A DNA stretch of 50,232 nucleotides. It comes from Schlegelella_A sp035995885 (GTDB taxonomy: Bacteria > Pseudomonadota > Gammaproteobacteria > Burkholderiales > Burkholderiaceae_C). A program made the translations under genes and the position numbers. Shown here one piece after another: positions 16,978 to 25,618 of this stretch. Each line of letters begins with the position of its first letter. Positions within the stretch are counted from its first letter, which is position 1. The DNA lies in the NCBI GenBank assembly GCA_035995885.1, contig DASYKC010000084.1, positions 1-50,232 of the forward strand, in the 5' to 3' direction. The notes under the pieces were generated by a model. That model searched no databases and had not been told where the DNA came from. It saw nothing but the letters and a program-made list of their open reading frames with translations.

Positions 16978-17003
16978 AAAAAGCCGCCTTCGGGCGGCTT
17001 TTT
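16978..17003. terminator. Intrinsic terminator with TTCG tetraloop
   Basis: GCCGCC (16983-16988), loop TTCG, GGCGGC (16993-16998), flanked by five A residues before and TTTTT after. It closes the lipoprotein gene on the plus strand, and its A/T symmetry lets it serve the convergent MBL operon on the minus strand. Confidence 0.93.
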
Positions 17004-17036
17004 GCATGGCGCCGGCGGATTGGACGACCGGGTCGT

Positions 17037-17816
17037 TCAGGCGATGTCCAGCCAGGCGCAGCCCAGCACCGGGTCGGCGATGACGATGTCCCGAGGTCGG
17101 CTGCCCCACGTCGCCGCGAGCGCCTGCCGGACCAGCTCGGGCCGATTGTTCTCGCGGCTCAGGTGGGCCGCGACGAGGTGGCGCAGCCCGACGCCGACGC
17201 CATGGCCGAGGATCTCGACGGCCAGGGTGTTGCTGAGGTGGCCGTAGCGGCCGCCGATCCGTGCCCGCAGCGAGGGCGGGTAGCGCGAGGCGGCGAGCAT
17301 CGCCTCGTCGTGATTGCATTCGAGGACGAGCGCGGCGCAGCCGGCGATGCTCTCGAGCATGTGCTCGGTGATCGAGCCGAGGTCGGTGAGGATGCCGAGG
17401 CCGCGGTCGCCGTCGCTGCAGCGAAGCTGGAGCGGCTCGGCGGCATCGTGCGCGACCGTGAACGGATGCAGCTCGAGGTCGCCGAGCGCGATCGGCTCGC
17501 TGTCGCGGGCGAACGCCAGCCGCCCCGGCCGCACGCTTTCGTCGATCGCGCGCCAGGTGCCGCGACTCATCCAGATCGGCAGGTCGTGACGCTCGGCGAG
17601 CGTCACCGCACAGCCGATGTGGTCGCTGTGCTCGTGGGTGACGAAGACGGCGTCGAGGTCGGTGGCGGCGAGCCCGGCGCGCCCCAGCCGCGTCTCGAGC
17701 TCGCGCAGCGAGAAGCCGGCGTCGACGAGGAGGCGCGTCGTCGTGATGCCGCTCGTCGCCTCGACGACGGTGGCATTGCCGCTGCTGCCGCTGCCGAGGC
17801 TGCAAAAGCGGATCAC
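17037..17816 (-). CDS. MBL-fold metallohydrolase (WalJ/YycJ-like)
   Basis: A 259-residue metallo-beta-lactamase-fold hydrolase. The N-terminus VIRFCSLGSGSSGNATVV matches the YycJ/WalJ-type opening. The dinuclear metal site is in VFVTHEHSDHIGC, with later ligands in FTVAHDAAEP, LGILTDLGSI, LECNHDEAML and LVAAHLSREN. Such proteins are thought to act on nucleic acids or phosphoesters; the substrate here is unknown. GTG (17814-17816) starts exactly at the conserved strand; the frame is open further upstream into bamC, but that extension is Arg/Pro-rich noise. It is the last gene of the dapA-bamC-MBL operon, 31 bases after bamC. Confidence 0.9.
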   Translation of the reverse strand: MIRFCSLGSGSSGNATVVEATSGITTTRLLVDAGFSLRELETRLGRAGLAATDLDAVFVTHEHSDHIGCAVTLAERHDLPIWMSRGTWRAIDESVRPGRLAFARDSEPIALGDLELHPFTVAHDAAEPLQLRCSDGDRGLGILTDLGSITEHMLESIAGCAALVLECNHDEAMLAASRYPPSLRARIGGRYGHLSNTLAVEILGHGVGVGLRHLVAAHLSRENNRPELVRQALAATWGSRPRDIVIADPVLGCAWLDIA

Positions 17817-17847
17817 GCGGGCCCCGGTGCGCCCGTGGCGGGCGCCA

Positions 17848-19011
17848 CTAGCGCAGGTCTTCGAGGAGCAGGTTGACGATCCGCTTGCCGGCCTCGCCGG
17901 TCGCGGCCTTGCCTTGCGAATCGAGGACGGCGACGGTGCTCGTCGTCCCTTCGGCACTGACCTTGACGCGGTACTTGGCCAGGCCGGAGTCGTCGCCCTT
18001 CTTGCGGCCGAAGCTGAGCAGCTTGCTCAGGAAACCGGGCTCGTCGCGGCCGGCGAAAGCCGGATCGACGTAGCGGACGAAGTAGAGGCCCTGGCCGCGG
18101 TCGCGGTCCTCGACCGTGAAGCCGCTGCGGTCGAGGGCGATGCCGACGCGGCGCCAGGCGCGGTCGAAGCCGTCGTCGACCTGCAGCGTCGGCGACGGCC
18201 GGCCTTCGACGAGGCGCGCACGCGCCGGCCCGCCGGGCGTTCCCGCGGCTGCCGCGACCGTCGTCTTCGCCTCTTCTTCCTTCGCGCCCAGCTTGACCAT
18301 CAGGCGCGAGAGAAAGGTCGCCTCGAGCTGCGGCTCGGGCGCTCGCGGCTGCCAGATCGTCGCATCCTTGCGATCGCCGGTGTAGACCTCGACCATGCCG
18401 CGATGGCTGATGAAGATGTCGCTGCCGGTGGCGGTGCGCTCGATGCGCGTCGTGTACTTGTCGAGCTCGCCGGTCGAGAACGCCGAGTCGATCACCTTGC
18501 CGATCGAGTTGCGGATGAAGTCGTTGGGCAGGCGGGCGCGGTTCTCGGCCCAGTCGGTCTCGAGGACGCCGGCCTCGGGCCGGTCCTGGATCAGGTTGAA
18601 GCCGTTGTCCTTCCAGAAGGCGCGCACCTGGGGATAGATCGCCTCGGGCGTCAGCGTCGTCGTCAGCCAGCGCTCGTTGCCGAGGCGTTCGACGCGAAAC
18701 GCGCCGACCGATTGCGGTGCGACCGCCGGCACGATCGCGGTCGCCGCCGGCGAGGACGCCGCCGTTGCCGACTGGAAGGTCGACGCGCTTATCGCGCCGT
18801 TCGGCTGCTGGTAGCGCGATTCCTTCGTCAGCTGGGTCAGGTCGGGCGGCACCTCGAGGCCGGTCGTGCGCGTCGTCGAGGTCGAGCGGTAGTCGACCTT
18901 GTCGCCGGAGAGAAAGTTGTCGACCGTCGAGCAGCCGGCGACGCCGGCGATGCCCGCGAGGACGATCGCGACGCGTGAGGAAAGGAAAAGGGTCACTCTG
19001 GGAATCTCCAT
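17848..19011 (-). CDS. bamC: Outer-membrane assembly lipoprotein BamC
   Basis: Lipoprotein component of the BAM complex that inserts beta-barrel proteins in the outer membrane. It has 387 residues, a little longer than E. coli BamC. The signal peptide ends in a lipobox GVAGC with Cys27, followed by the BamC-typical unstructured stretch STVDNFLSGDKVDYRS and VPPDLTQL. Two helix-grip domains follow: around ERLGNERWLTTTLTPEAIYP and around LQVDDGFDRAWRRVGIALDR. The dapA-bamC order is the classic proteobacterial arrangement and supports the call. ATG (19009-19011) was chosen as the start of the signal peptide. Confidence 0.93.
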   Translation of the reverse strand: MEIPRVTLFLSSRVAIVLAGIAGVAGCSTVDNFLSGDKVDYRSTSTTRTTGLEVPPDLTQLTKESRYQQPNGAISASTFQSATAASSPAATAIVPAVAPQSVGAFRVERLGNERWLTTTLTPEAIYPQVRAFWKDNGFNLIQDRPEAGVLETDWAENRARLPNDFIRNSIGKVIDSAFSTGELDKYTTRIERTATGSDIFISHRGMVEVYTGDRKDATIWQPRAPEPQLEATFLSRLMVKLGAKEEEAKTTVAAAAGTPGGPARARLVEGRPSPTLQVDDGFDRAWRRVGIALDRSGFTVEDRDRGQGLYFVRYVDPAFAGRDEPGFLSKLLSFGRKKGDDSGLAKYRVKVSAEGTTSTVAVLDSQGKAATGEAGKRIVNLLLEDLR

Positions 19012-19096
19012 CGAGGCGTTGCCGAGCCGCCAACGGCGGCGGCAACGCGGGATTGGCTCAGGCCACGTCGGTCGCGGGGAAGTCGGGGAGCGCCGA

Positions 19097-19978
19097 TCAG
19101 GCGATCCCGGCGTCGCGCAGCGCCGCGTCGACGGCCGCCCGGCCCGCCTCGCCGAGAGGCAGGATCGGCAGGCGCACGGTCGCGCCGCAGCGGCCGAGCC
19201 GCTCGAGCGCCCACTTCGTCGGCGCCGGGCTCGGCTCGACGAAGAGGGCCTGATGCAGGGCGAGCAGCTGCAGGTGCAGCCGGGTCGCTTCGCGCGCATT
19301 GCCGGCGAGCGCGGCGGCGCAGAGCGACTGCATCGCACGCGGCGCGACGTTGGCGGTGACGCTGACCGTGCCATGGCCGCCGAGCAGCATCAGGGCGATC
19401 GCGCTGTCGTCGTTGCCCGAGTAGATCGAGAAGCCCGCCGGCAGGTCGCGGACGAGCGCGGCGGCGCGGACGATGTCGCCGCTCGCCTCCTTGATGCCGA
19501 CGATTCCGGGCACCTTCGCCAGCCGCAGCACGGTCTCGACCTGCATGTCGGCGACGGTCCTGCCGGGCACGTTGTAGAGGACCATCGGGATGTCGACGGC
19601 CTCGGCGATCGCCTTGAAGTGGCGGTAGATGCCTTCCTGCGACGGCTTGTTGTAGTAGGGCACGACCGAGAGCGTGCAGTCGGCGCCGACCTTGAGCGCG
19701 AAGCGCGACAGCTCGATCGCTTCGGCGGTCGCGTTGGCGCCGGTGCCGGCCATGACCGGAACGCGGCCGCGCGCATGCTCGGCGGCGACGCGGATGATCT
19801 CGCAGTGCTCGTCGACCGTGACCGTCGGCGATTCGCCGGTCGTGCCGACGACGGCGATGCATTGCGTGCCTTCGCCGACATGCCAGTCGATCAGTCGGCG
19901 CAATGCGTCGTAGTCGACGCTGCCGTCGTCGCGCATCGGCGTGACGAGCGCGACGATGCTGCCGGTGATGGGTTTCAT
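19097..19978 (-). CDS. dapA: 4-hydroxy-tetrahydrodipicolinate synthase
   Basis: Condenses pyruvate and aspartate semialdehyde, the first committed step of lysine and diaminopimelate synthesis. The 293 residues match the family length. Visible: GSIVALVTPMRDDGSVD, VVGTTGESPT (Thr pair of the proton relay), the catalytic Tyr in LYNVPGRT, the Schiff-base Lys in VGIKEASGD, and GHGTVSVTANVAPRAM. A ribosome-binding site (AGGAAA, minus strand about 19984-19989) precedes the start. First gene of the operon with bamC and the MBL hydrolase. Confidence 0.97.
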   Translation of the reverse strand: MKPITGSIVALVTPMRDDGSVDYDALRRLIDWHVGEGTQCIAVVGTTGESPTVTVDEHCEIIRVAAEHARGRVPVMAGTGANATAEAIELSRFALKVGADCTLSVVPYYNKPSQEGIYRHFKAIAEAVDIPMVLYNVPGRTVADMQVETVLRLAKVPGIVGIKEASGDIVRAAALVRDLPAGFSIYSGNDDSAIALMLLGGHGTVSVTANVAPRAMQSLCAAALAGNAREATRLHLQLLALHQALFVEPSPAPTKWALERLGRCGATVRLPILPLGEAGRAAVDAALRDAGIA

Positions 19979-19999
19979 GCGCGTTTCCTGAATCGGTCG

Positions 20000-20005
20000 A
20001 TTCTA
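20000..20005 (-). promoter_or_regulatory. -10-like hexamer for dapA operon
   Basis: TAGAAT on the minus strand, 21 bases before the dapA ATG and followed by a ribosome-binding site. It overlaps the 3' end of the upstream methyltransferase gene. No clear -35. Confidence 0.45.
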
Positions 20006-20572
20006 GCGACCCGGCGCCGGCGCCCCGGGCGTCAGCGGATAGCGCGCCGCAACGGCGCCGGCCGGGGCGCGGATCGCCGCCAGCCGCTGCACGAAACGCT
20101 CGGGGTCGCTCAGGAATCCGTCTTCGTACGCCACGATGCGCAGACCCGCGGCGGCACCGAGAAGTTCACCGGGAGCGAGCAGAAAATCGCGCCGGGCCGG
20201 CCGACCGACCGTCTCGTTGCCGGCGGCGAAGGTTTCGTAAAGCAGGACGCCGCCGTCGCCGAGCGATGCCGTCAGCACCGGCAGCAGCGGCCGCCACAGG
20301 TAGTTGGTGACGACGACGGCGTCGAAGCGGCGGCCGGCGAGCGGCCAGGGCGCGCCTTCGAGGTCGGCGACGACCACCGCCGCGATTCCGCCGAGCGGCG
20401 CCATCGCGCCGGCGTCGCGGTCGACCGCGGTGACCGCATGGCCGCGCGCCGCGAGCCAGGTCGTGTGCCGGCCGCTGCCGGCGGCGACGTCGAGGACCGT
20501 GCCGCCCGGCGCGATCAGGTGCGCCCAGCGCTCGATCCAGGGCGAAGGCACCGAGCTCGCGTGCGGCGTCAT
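20003..20572 (-). CDS. Class I SAM-dependent methyltransferase
   Basis: A 189-residue small-molecule or unknown-substrate methyltransferase, cytoplasmic. SAM motif I is VLDVAAGSGRHT, followed by the acidic end of strand 2 in HAVTAVDRDAGAM, motif II AVVVADLEGAPWPL and RRFDAVVVTNYLWR (motif III). A conserved YETFAAGNETVGRP segment is shared with TehB-like proteins. I chose ATG at 20572; an in-frame TTG at 20587 adds only five residues. The next minus-strand gene upstream ends 25 bases earlier, so this may be the end of the reductase-MFS unit. Substrate not predictable. Confidence 0.87.
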   Translation of the reverse strand: MTPHASSVPSPWIERWAHLIAPGGTVLDVAAGSGRHTTWLAARGHAVTAVDRDAGAMAPLGGIAAVVVADLEGAPWPLAGRRFDAVVVTNYLWRPLLPVLTASLGDGGVLLYETFAAGNETVGRPARRDFLLAPGELLGAAAGLRIVAYEDGFLSDPERFVQRLAAIRAPAGAVAARYPLTPGAPAPGR

Positions 20573-20597
20573 CGCCTTGGCCCGCAATGGCGCGGCG

Positions 20598-20720
20598 TCA
20601 GAAGCAGGCCCAGATCCGGTTGGCGAGATCGACGGCGAGCTCGGGCCGCTGGTAGGCCGCGAACACCGCCGCGAGCGCGAGCGCTGCGACCGACCAGGCG
20701 GCGACTCGCGCCGGCTTCAT
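20598..20720 (-). CDS. 40-residue single-helix membrane peptide
   Basis: A short ORF beginning MKPARVAAWSVAALALAAVF and ending ELAVDLANRIWACF. It has an N-terminal basic patch, one hydrophobic helix (about residues 8-24) and a short tail with Trp and a penultimate Cys. Its ATG overlaps the MFS stop as ATGA, which supports translation. It could be a small accessory subunit of the transporter. No family recognised. Confidence 0.6.
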   Translation of the reverse strand: MKPARVAAWSVAALALAAVFAAYQRPELAVDLANRIWACF

Positions 20721-21925
20721 GCCAGCGCCGGGCGCAGGATCGCCCGCTCGCGGATCGGCAGGTTGACGACGGCGGCGAAAAGGCCGAGCGCGATCGCGAT
20801 CCACCAGACGATGTCGTAGCTGCCGGTCGCGTCGTACAGGCGGCCGCCGAGCCAGACGCCGAGGAAGCTGCCGACCTGGTGGCTGAGGAAGACGAAGCCG
20901 CCGAGCGTCGACAGGTAGCGCACGCCGAAGATCTCGGCGACGATGCCGTTGGTGAGCGGCACCGTCGACAGCCACAGGAATCCCATCGCCGCCGCGAAGG
21001 CATACACGCTCCCCGCGCCGATCGGCGCCAGCACGAAGGCCATGATGGCGAGCGAGCGCAGCATGTAGATCGTCGACAGCAGGTACTTCTTCGGCAGGCG
21101 GCCGCCGAGCGAGCCGGCGACGTAGGTGCCGACGACGTTGAACAGGCCGATCAGGGCGAGCGCGGTCGTCGCGACGCCGGGCGTGAGGGCGTGGTCCTTC
21201 AGGTAGCTCGGCAGGTGCACGCCGATGAAGGCGAGCTGGAAGCCGCAGACGAAGTAGCCGGCGGTCAGCAGCTGGAAGCTGCGATCGCCGATCGCCTCGC
21301 GGATCGCGGCACCGATGCTCTGCTGCTGCGCCGTCGCCGGCGCGAGCCCCGGCTCGCGCAGGCCGAAGGCGAGCGGCACGATGACGAGCGCGCAGGCGCC
21401 GAGGACGAAGAGCGCGTTCTGCCAGCCGATGCCGCCGATCAGGCCGCCTTCGACCGGCACCATCAGGAACTGGCCGAACGAGCCGGCGGCCGCCGTGATC
21501 CCCATCGCCCAGCTGCGCCGCTCGGGCGCGACGTTGCGGCCGATGACGCCGTAGACGATGGCGTAGGTGGTGCCGGCCTGCGCCATGCCGACGAGCACCC
21601 CGGCGCCGCCGAGAAAGCCGGCGCCGCTCGTCGACAAGCCCATGACGACGAGGCCGGCGGCGTAGAGCACGCTGCCGGCGAGCAGGACGCGCAACGCGCC
21701 CCAGCGATCGGCGAGCGCGCCGGCGAACGGGCCGGCGAGCCCCCAGGCGAGGTTCTGCACCGCCAGCGCGAAGGCGAAGGTCTCGCGGTTCCAGCCCCGG
21801 TCGGCGGTGATCGGCTGCAGCCAGAGGCCGAAGCCATGGCGGATTCCCATCGAGACCGTGACGATCGCGGCGCCGCAGACCAGCACCTGCGTGAGCGAGA
21901 GCGGCGCGCGCTCCCTCGCGCTCAT
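20717..21925 (-). CDS. MFS transporter (12 TM, monocarboxylate/oxalate-type)
   Basis: Inner-membrane transporter of 402 residues with about 12 hydrophobic segments. The first helix carries VSMGIRHGFGLWLQPIT, a signature of the bacterial MCT/OFA-like group (YbfB/NreB-like). The helix 2-3 loop is GALADRWGALRV (motif A). A central loop around EPGLAPATAQQQSIGAAIRE splits the two halves. The substrate is probably a small organic anion but is unproven. The start overlaps the aldo/keto reductase stop as ATGA, and its stop overlaps the 40-residue peptide start, so the three are co-translated. Confidence 0.88.
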   Translation of the reverse strand: MSARERAPLSLTQVLVCGAAIVTVSMGIRHGFGLWLQPITADRGWNRETFAFALAVQNLAWGLAGPFAGALADRWGALRVLLAGSVLYAAGLVVMGLSTSGAGFLGGAGVLVGMAQAGTTYAIVYGVIGRNVAPERRSWAMGITAAAGSFGQFLMVPVEGGLIGGIGWQNALFVLGACALVIVPLAFGLREPGLAPATAQQQSIGAAIREAIGDRSFQLLTAGYFVCGFQLAFIGVHLPSYLKDHALTPGVATTALALIGLFNVVGTYVAGSLGGRLPKKYLLSTIYMLRSLAIMAFVLAPIGAGSVYAFAAAMGFLWLSTVPLTNGIVAEIFGVRYLSTLGGFVFLSHQVGSFLGVWLGGRLYDATGSYDIVWWIAIALGLFAAVVNLPIRERAILRPALA

Positions 21926-22890
21926 GCGGCGACCGGGCGGCTGACGCGGTCGATGAGCTCGATCGACGGCGTGTCGAGCTCCAGCGTGGCGGCGCCGACG
22001 AGCTCGGCGAGTTGCGCCGGGTGGGTGGCGCTCGCGATCGGCGCGGTGATGCCCGGTCGCGCGATCTGCCAGGCGAGCGCGACCCGCGCCGGCGTCGCCC
22101 CGGTCGTCCTGGCGACCACATCGAGCGCGGCGAGGATCGCCAGGCCGCGCTCGTTCAGGTACTTGCCGGCACCGCTGCCGCGAACGCTCTTGCCGAGATC
22201 GGCCTGGCTGCGGTACTTGCCGGTCAGGAAGCCGCTCGCCAGCGCGAAGAAGTTGACGACGCCGAGACCGTGCTCGAGACAGACCGGCTCGAGCTCGCTC
22301 TCGTAGGGCTCGCGCTCGAGCAGGTTGTAGAGCGGCTGCAGCGATTCGTAGCGCGCCACGCCGAGGCGCCGGCTCGTCTCGAGCGCGAGCCTCAGGCGCG
22401 GCCCGCTGTAGTTCGACGCGCCGATCGCGCGCACCTTGCCTTCCCTGATCAGGTCGGCGAAGGCGCCGAGCGTCTCCTCAAGCGGCGTTTCCGTGTCGTC
22501 GTCGTGCGACTGATAGAGGTCGACGACCTCGGTCTGAAGCCGTCGCAGCGAGGCCTCGACGGCGCGCCGGATGTAGGCCTTCGACAGGCCCTTGTCGTTG
22601 TCGCCCATCGGCTTGCCGACCTTGGTGGCGAGGACGACGCGGTTGCGCTTGCCGCTCTGCCGGAACCACTTGCCGATGATCGTCTCCGACTCGCCGCCGG
22701 TGTGGCCGGGCACCCAGCGCGAGTAGACGTCGGCGGTGTCGACGAAGTTCATGCCGGCGTCGACCCAGCCGTCGAGGAGGCGGAACGACATCGCCTCGTC
22801 GACGGTCCAGCCGAAGACGTTGCCGCCGAGGCAGATCGGCGAAACCTGGAGGCCGGAGCGGCCGAGCGGGCGAAGCGGGATAGAGACCAT
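21922..22890 (-). CDS. Aldo/keto reductase
   Basis: NAD(P)H-dependent oxidoreductase with TIM-barrel fold, 322 residues. The catalytic tetrad is visible: Asp and Tyr in NFVDTADVYSRW, Lys in VVLATKVGKPMG, His in DLYQSHDDDTE. GASNYSGPRLR and LQPLYNLLERE are standard AKR segments, close to the YajO/Tas-like group. ATG at 22888-22890 starts the conserved MVSIPLRPLGRSGL; upstream in-frame codons run into the divergent promoter region. First gene of the minus-strand unit with the MFS transporter, so the pair may handle one metabolite (inference). Confidence 0.92.
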   Translation of the reverse strand: MVSIPLRPLGRSGLQVSPICLGGNVFGWTVDEAMSFRLLDGWVDAGMNFVDTADVYSRWVPGHTGGESETIIGKWFRQSGKRNRVVLATKVGKPMGDNDKGLSKAYIRRAVEASLRRLQTEVVDLYQSHDDDTETPLEETLGAFADLIREGKVRAIGASNYSGPRLRLALETSRRLGVARYESLQPLYNLLEREPYESELEPVCLEHGLGVVNFFALASGFLTGKYRSQADLGKSVRGSGAGKYLNERGLAILAALDVVARTTGATPARVALAWQIARPGITAPIASATHPAQLAELVGAATLELDTPSIELIDRVSRPVAA

Positions 22891-22895
22891 GCGCG

Positions 22896-22901
22896 ATTGT
22901 T
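22896..22901 (-). promoter_or_regulatory. -10-like hexamer before the aldo/keto reductase
   Basis: AACAAT on the minus strand ends five bases before the ATG at 22890 with no ribosome-binding site between, so the transcript may be leaderless. Confidence 0.35.
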
Positions 22902-22972
22902 GCAGGGGTGCGCCGATCGTGTCGGCGCCGGCGCGCGGTTCGGCGCCGGGCAAGGGCCGTGGCCGCGCTGCC

Positions 22973-22978
22973 TAGAAT
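22973..22978 (+). promoter_or_regulatory. -10-like hexamer before parE
   Basis: TAGAAT ends eight bases before the parE ATG at 22987; the sequence between is CCTCGGCC and contains no ribosome-binding site. The -35 position is not consensus. Confidence 0.4.
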
Positions 22979-22986
22979 CCTCGGCC

Positions 22987-24978
22987 ATGGCAAGCAAGGC
23001 AGGGCAGCAGTACGGCGAGGCGTCGATCCGCGTCCTCAAGGGCCTCGAGCCGGTGAAGCAGCGGCCGGGCATGTACACGCGAACGGAGAGCCCGCTCCAC
23101 GTCATCCAGGAGGTCGTCGACAACGCCGCCGACGAAGCGCTCGCCGGAGTCGGAACGGCCATCGACGTGACCCTCCACGGCGACGGGTCGGTCAGCGTCG
23201 ACGACGACGGTCGCGGCATCCCGACCGGACTGCATCCGCAGGAAGGCGTGAGCGTGATCGAGATCGTGTTCACGCGCCTGCACGCGGGCGGCAAGTTCGA
23301 CAAGGGCGCGAGCGCCGCCTACAGCTTTTCCGGCGGCCTGCACGGCGTCGGCGTCAGCGTCACCAACGCCCTGGCGAAACGCCTGGAGGTGGGCGTCTGG
23401 CGCGCCGGCCAGGTGACGACGATGGCGTTCAGCGGCGGCGACGTCGTCGACAAGCTCGCGAGCCGCAAGGCCGCCGCCGGCGAGCGCAAGAGCGGCACGC
23501 GCGTCCGCGTCTGGCCCGATCCGAAGTACTTCGAGAGCGCGGAGCTGCCGCGCGCCGAGCTGATGCACCTGCTGCGCAGCAAGGCGGTGCTGATGCCGGG
23601 CGTTCGCGTCTCGCTGACGACCGAGAAGGCGAACCGCGAGCCCGAGCGGCAGGAATGGCTCTACGCCGCGGGCCTCTCCGACTATCTGCTGCAGTCGCTG
23701 CTCGCCGACCCGGTGATCCCGCTCTTCGAAGGCGCCCATTTCGCCGACGGCCGCGAGAGCGAGGACGTCGCCGAAGGCGAAGGCGCGACCTGGTGCGTCG
23801 CCTTCACCGAAGACGGCAACGCGGTGCGCGAGAGTTACGTCAACCTGATCCCGACGGTCGCCGGCGGCACCCATGAATCGGGACTGAAGGACGGCCTGTT
23901 CCAGGCCGTCAAGGGCTTCATCGACATGCACAGCCTGCTGCCGAAAGGCGTCAAGGTCATGCCGGAAGACGTCTTCTCGCGCGCCAGCTTCGTCCTTTCG
24001 GCGAAGGTGCTCGACCCGCAGTTCCAGGGCCAGATCAAGGAGCGGCTGAACAGCCGCGAGGCGCTGCGCCTGGTCTCGAACTGCGTCAGGCCGGCGCTCG
24101 AGCTGTGGCTGAACCAGCACGTCGAGCACGGCCGCAAGCTCGCCGAGCTCGTCATTCGCCAGGCGCAGACGCGCCAGCGCGCGAGCCAGAAGGTCGAGAA
24201 GCGGCGCGGCTCCGGCGTCGCCGTGCTGCCGGGCAAGCTCACCGACTGCGAGAGCCGCGACCTCGCGCTCAACGAGCTGTTCCTGGTCGAGGGCGATTCG
24301 GCCGGCGGCAGCGCCAAGATGGGCCGCGACAAGGAGACCCAGGCGATCCTGCCCCTGCGCGGCAAGGTGCTGAACTCGTGGGAGGTCGAGCGCGATCGGC
24401 TCTTCGCCAACAACGAGATCCACGACATCGCGGTCGCGGTCGGCGTCGATCCGCACGGTGCCGGACCCGGAGATCCCGAGCCCGACTTCTCGGGCCTGCG
24501 CTACGGCAAGGTCTGCATCCTGTCGGATGCCGACGTCGACGGCTCGCACATCCAGGTGCTGCTGCTGACGCTCTTCTTCCGCCACTTCCCCAAGCTGATC
24601 GAGCGCGGCCACGTCTACGTCGCCAAGCCGCCGCTCTTTCGCGTCGACGCGCCGGTGCGCGGCAAGAAGCCGGCGGCCAAGATCTATGCGCTCGACGACG
24701 ACGAGCTGCGCGCGACGATCGATCGCCTCAAGAAGGAAGGTGCGCGCGACGGCAGCTGGAGCGTGAGCCGCTTCAAGGGCCTCGGAGAAATGAACGCCGA
24801 GCAGCTCTGGGACACGACGCTCAATCCGGAGACGCGGCGCCTGCTGCCGATCGGCTTCAACGTCGCCGGCTTCGCCGCGACCGCCCTGTCGCTCACCAAG
24901 CTCATGGGCAAAGGCGAGGCGCAGGCGCGGCGCGAGCTGATGGAGCTGCGCGGCGACGCCGTCGAGGTCGACGTGTGA
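22987..24978 (+). CDS. parE: DNA topoisomerase IV subunit B
   Basis: ATPase subunit of topoisomerase IV, which decatenates daughter chromosomes. It has 663 residues. GHKL ATPase motifs: EVVDNAADEALAG (Mg-binding Asn/Glu), VDDDGRGIPTGLHP, and HAGGKFDKGASAAYSFSGGL with GLHGVGVSVTNAL (ATP lid). TOPRIM motifs: LVEGDSAGGSAKMGRD and SDADVDGSHIQ. The C-terminus ends at the usual RRELMELRGDAVEVDV. ParE rather than GyrB is indicated by the length, the ParE-like start (QYGEASIRVLKGLEPV) and the downstream parC. Confidence 0.95.
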   Translation: MASKAGQQYGEASIRVLKGLEPVKQRPGMYTRTESPLHVIQEVVDNAADEALAGVGTAIDVTLHGDGSVSVDDDGRGIPTGLHPQEGVSVIEIVFTRLHAGGKFDKGASAAYSFSGGLHGVGVSVTNALAKRLEVGVWRAGQVTTMAFSGGDVVDKLASRKAAAGERKSGTRVRVWPDPKYFESAELPRAELMHLLRSKAVLMPGVRVSLTTEKANREPERQEWLYAAGLSDYLLQSLLADPVIPLFEGAHFADGRESEDVAEGEGATWCVAFTEDGNAVRESYVNLIPTVAGGTHESGLKDGLFQAVKGFIDMHSLLPKGVKVMPEDVFSRASFVLSAKVLDPQFQGQIKERLNSREALRLVSNCVRPALELWLNQHVEHGRKLAELVIRQAQTRQRASQKVEKRRGSGVAVLPGKLTDCESRDLALNELFLVEGDSAGGSAKMGRDKETQAILPLRGKVLNSWEVERDRLFANNEIHDIAVAVGVDPHGAGPGDPEPDFSGLRYGKVCILSDADVDGSHIQVLLLTLFFRHFPKLIERGHVYVAKPPLFRVDAPVRGKKPAAKIYALDDDELRATIDRLKKEGARDGSWSVSRFKGLGEMNAEQLWDTTLNPETRRLLPIGFNVAGFAATALSLTKLMGKGEAQARRELMELRGDAVEVDV

Positions 24979-25012
24979 GCACGCCCGCGCGCCGGCGCCG
25001 GGCGCGGCCTTC

Positions 25013-25618
25013 ATGAGCCGGGCCGCCACGGTGCGGGTCGATCCGCTCGAGGTGCGGCCGCGCTGGCTCGCCCACGCCGCCCTGCTGCTCGCGCTCGTCG
25101 CCGGCGTCGCGGCGATGGCGGCGCTGCGCCGCGGCGGCCTCGACGACGACGAGGACCTGCTCGCCGCCGCCGTGCTGGCGATCTCGTTCTGGGTCTTCGC
25201 GATCGGCCTCGGCGGTCTCGTCCGCTGCGTCCGCGCCGGCTACGCGCTTCGCCTCGACGGCGCCGGCCTGCATGTTCCCGGCCTCGACGTCGTGCCGTGG
25301 CGCGCGGTCCGCGCTGCCCGACTGCGCACCTACGAGAGCAGCGGCAAGCGCTTTCGCCAGCTGATCGTCGACGTCGATCCCGCCTACACCGGCGCGAGCG
25401 CGCGCCACTACGAGCGCTTTCTCTTCGGCCCGATCGCCGGCCTTCTCGGCAAGCCCGGCACGATCGCGATCCCGGTGCAGCTGCTGGCGATCGACCCGGA
25501 GTCGCTGCTGGCGACAACGCGCGCCTTCATCGGCGTCGTCGAGACGCGCGCGGCGATCCGCGCCGACGTTGCCGCGTCGGCGCGCGAGCGGCAGATGTCG
25601 GGCAGGCGATTGCCATGA
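25013..25618 (+). CDS. Membrane protein with PH-like domain, unknown function
   Basis: A 201-residue protein with two N-terminal membrane helices (about residues 19-38 and 49-72) separated by an acidic DDDEDL loop. A soluble C-terminal part starts YALRLDGAGLHVPGLDVVPW, a strand-rich pattern typical of bacterial PH-like domains, and ends in a charged helix. I do not know a characterised homologue. ATG 25013 lies 34 bases after the parE stop. The stop overlaps the next start as ATGA, coupling it to the GNAT gene. It is one of three genes lying between parE and parC. Confidence 0.75.
   Translation: MSRAATVRVDPLEVRPRWLAHAALLLALVAGVAAMAALRRGGLDDDEDLLAAAVLAISFWVFAIGLGGLVRCVRAGYALRLDGAGLHVPGLDVVPWRAVRAARLRTYESSGKRFRQLIVDVDPAYTGASARHYERFLFGPIAGLLGKPGTIAIPVQLLAIDPESLLATTRAFIGVVETRAAIRADVAASARERQMSGRRLP

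Noticed and set aside
18899..22306. 1135-codon open frame on the plus strand
   Set aside because: Runs antisense through bamC, dapA, a methyltransferase, MFS and the reductase; no domain seen.
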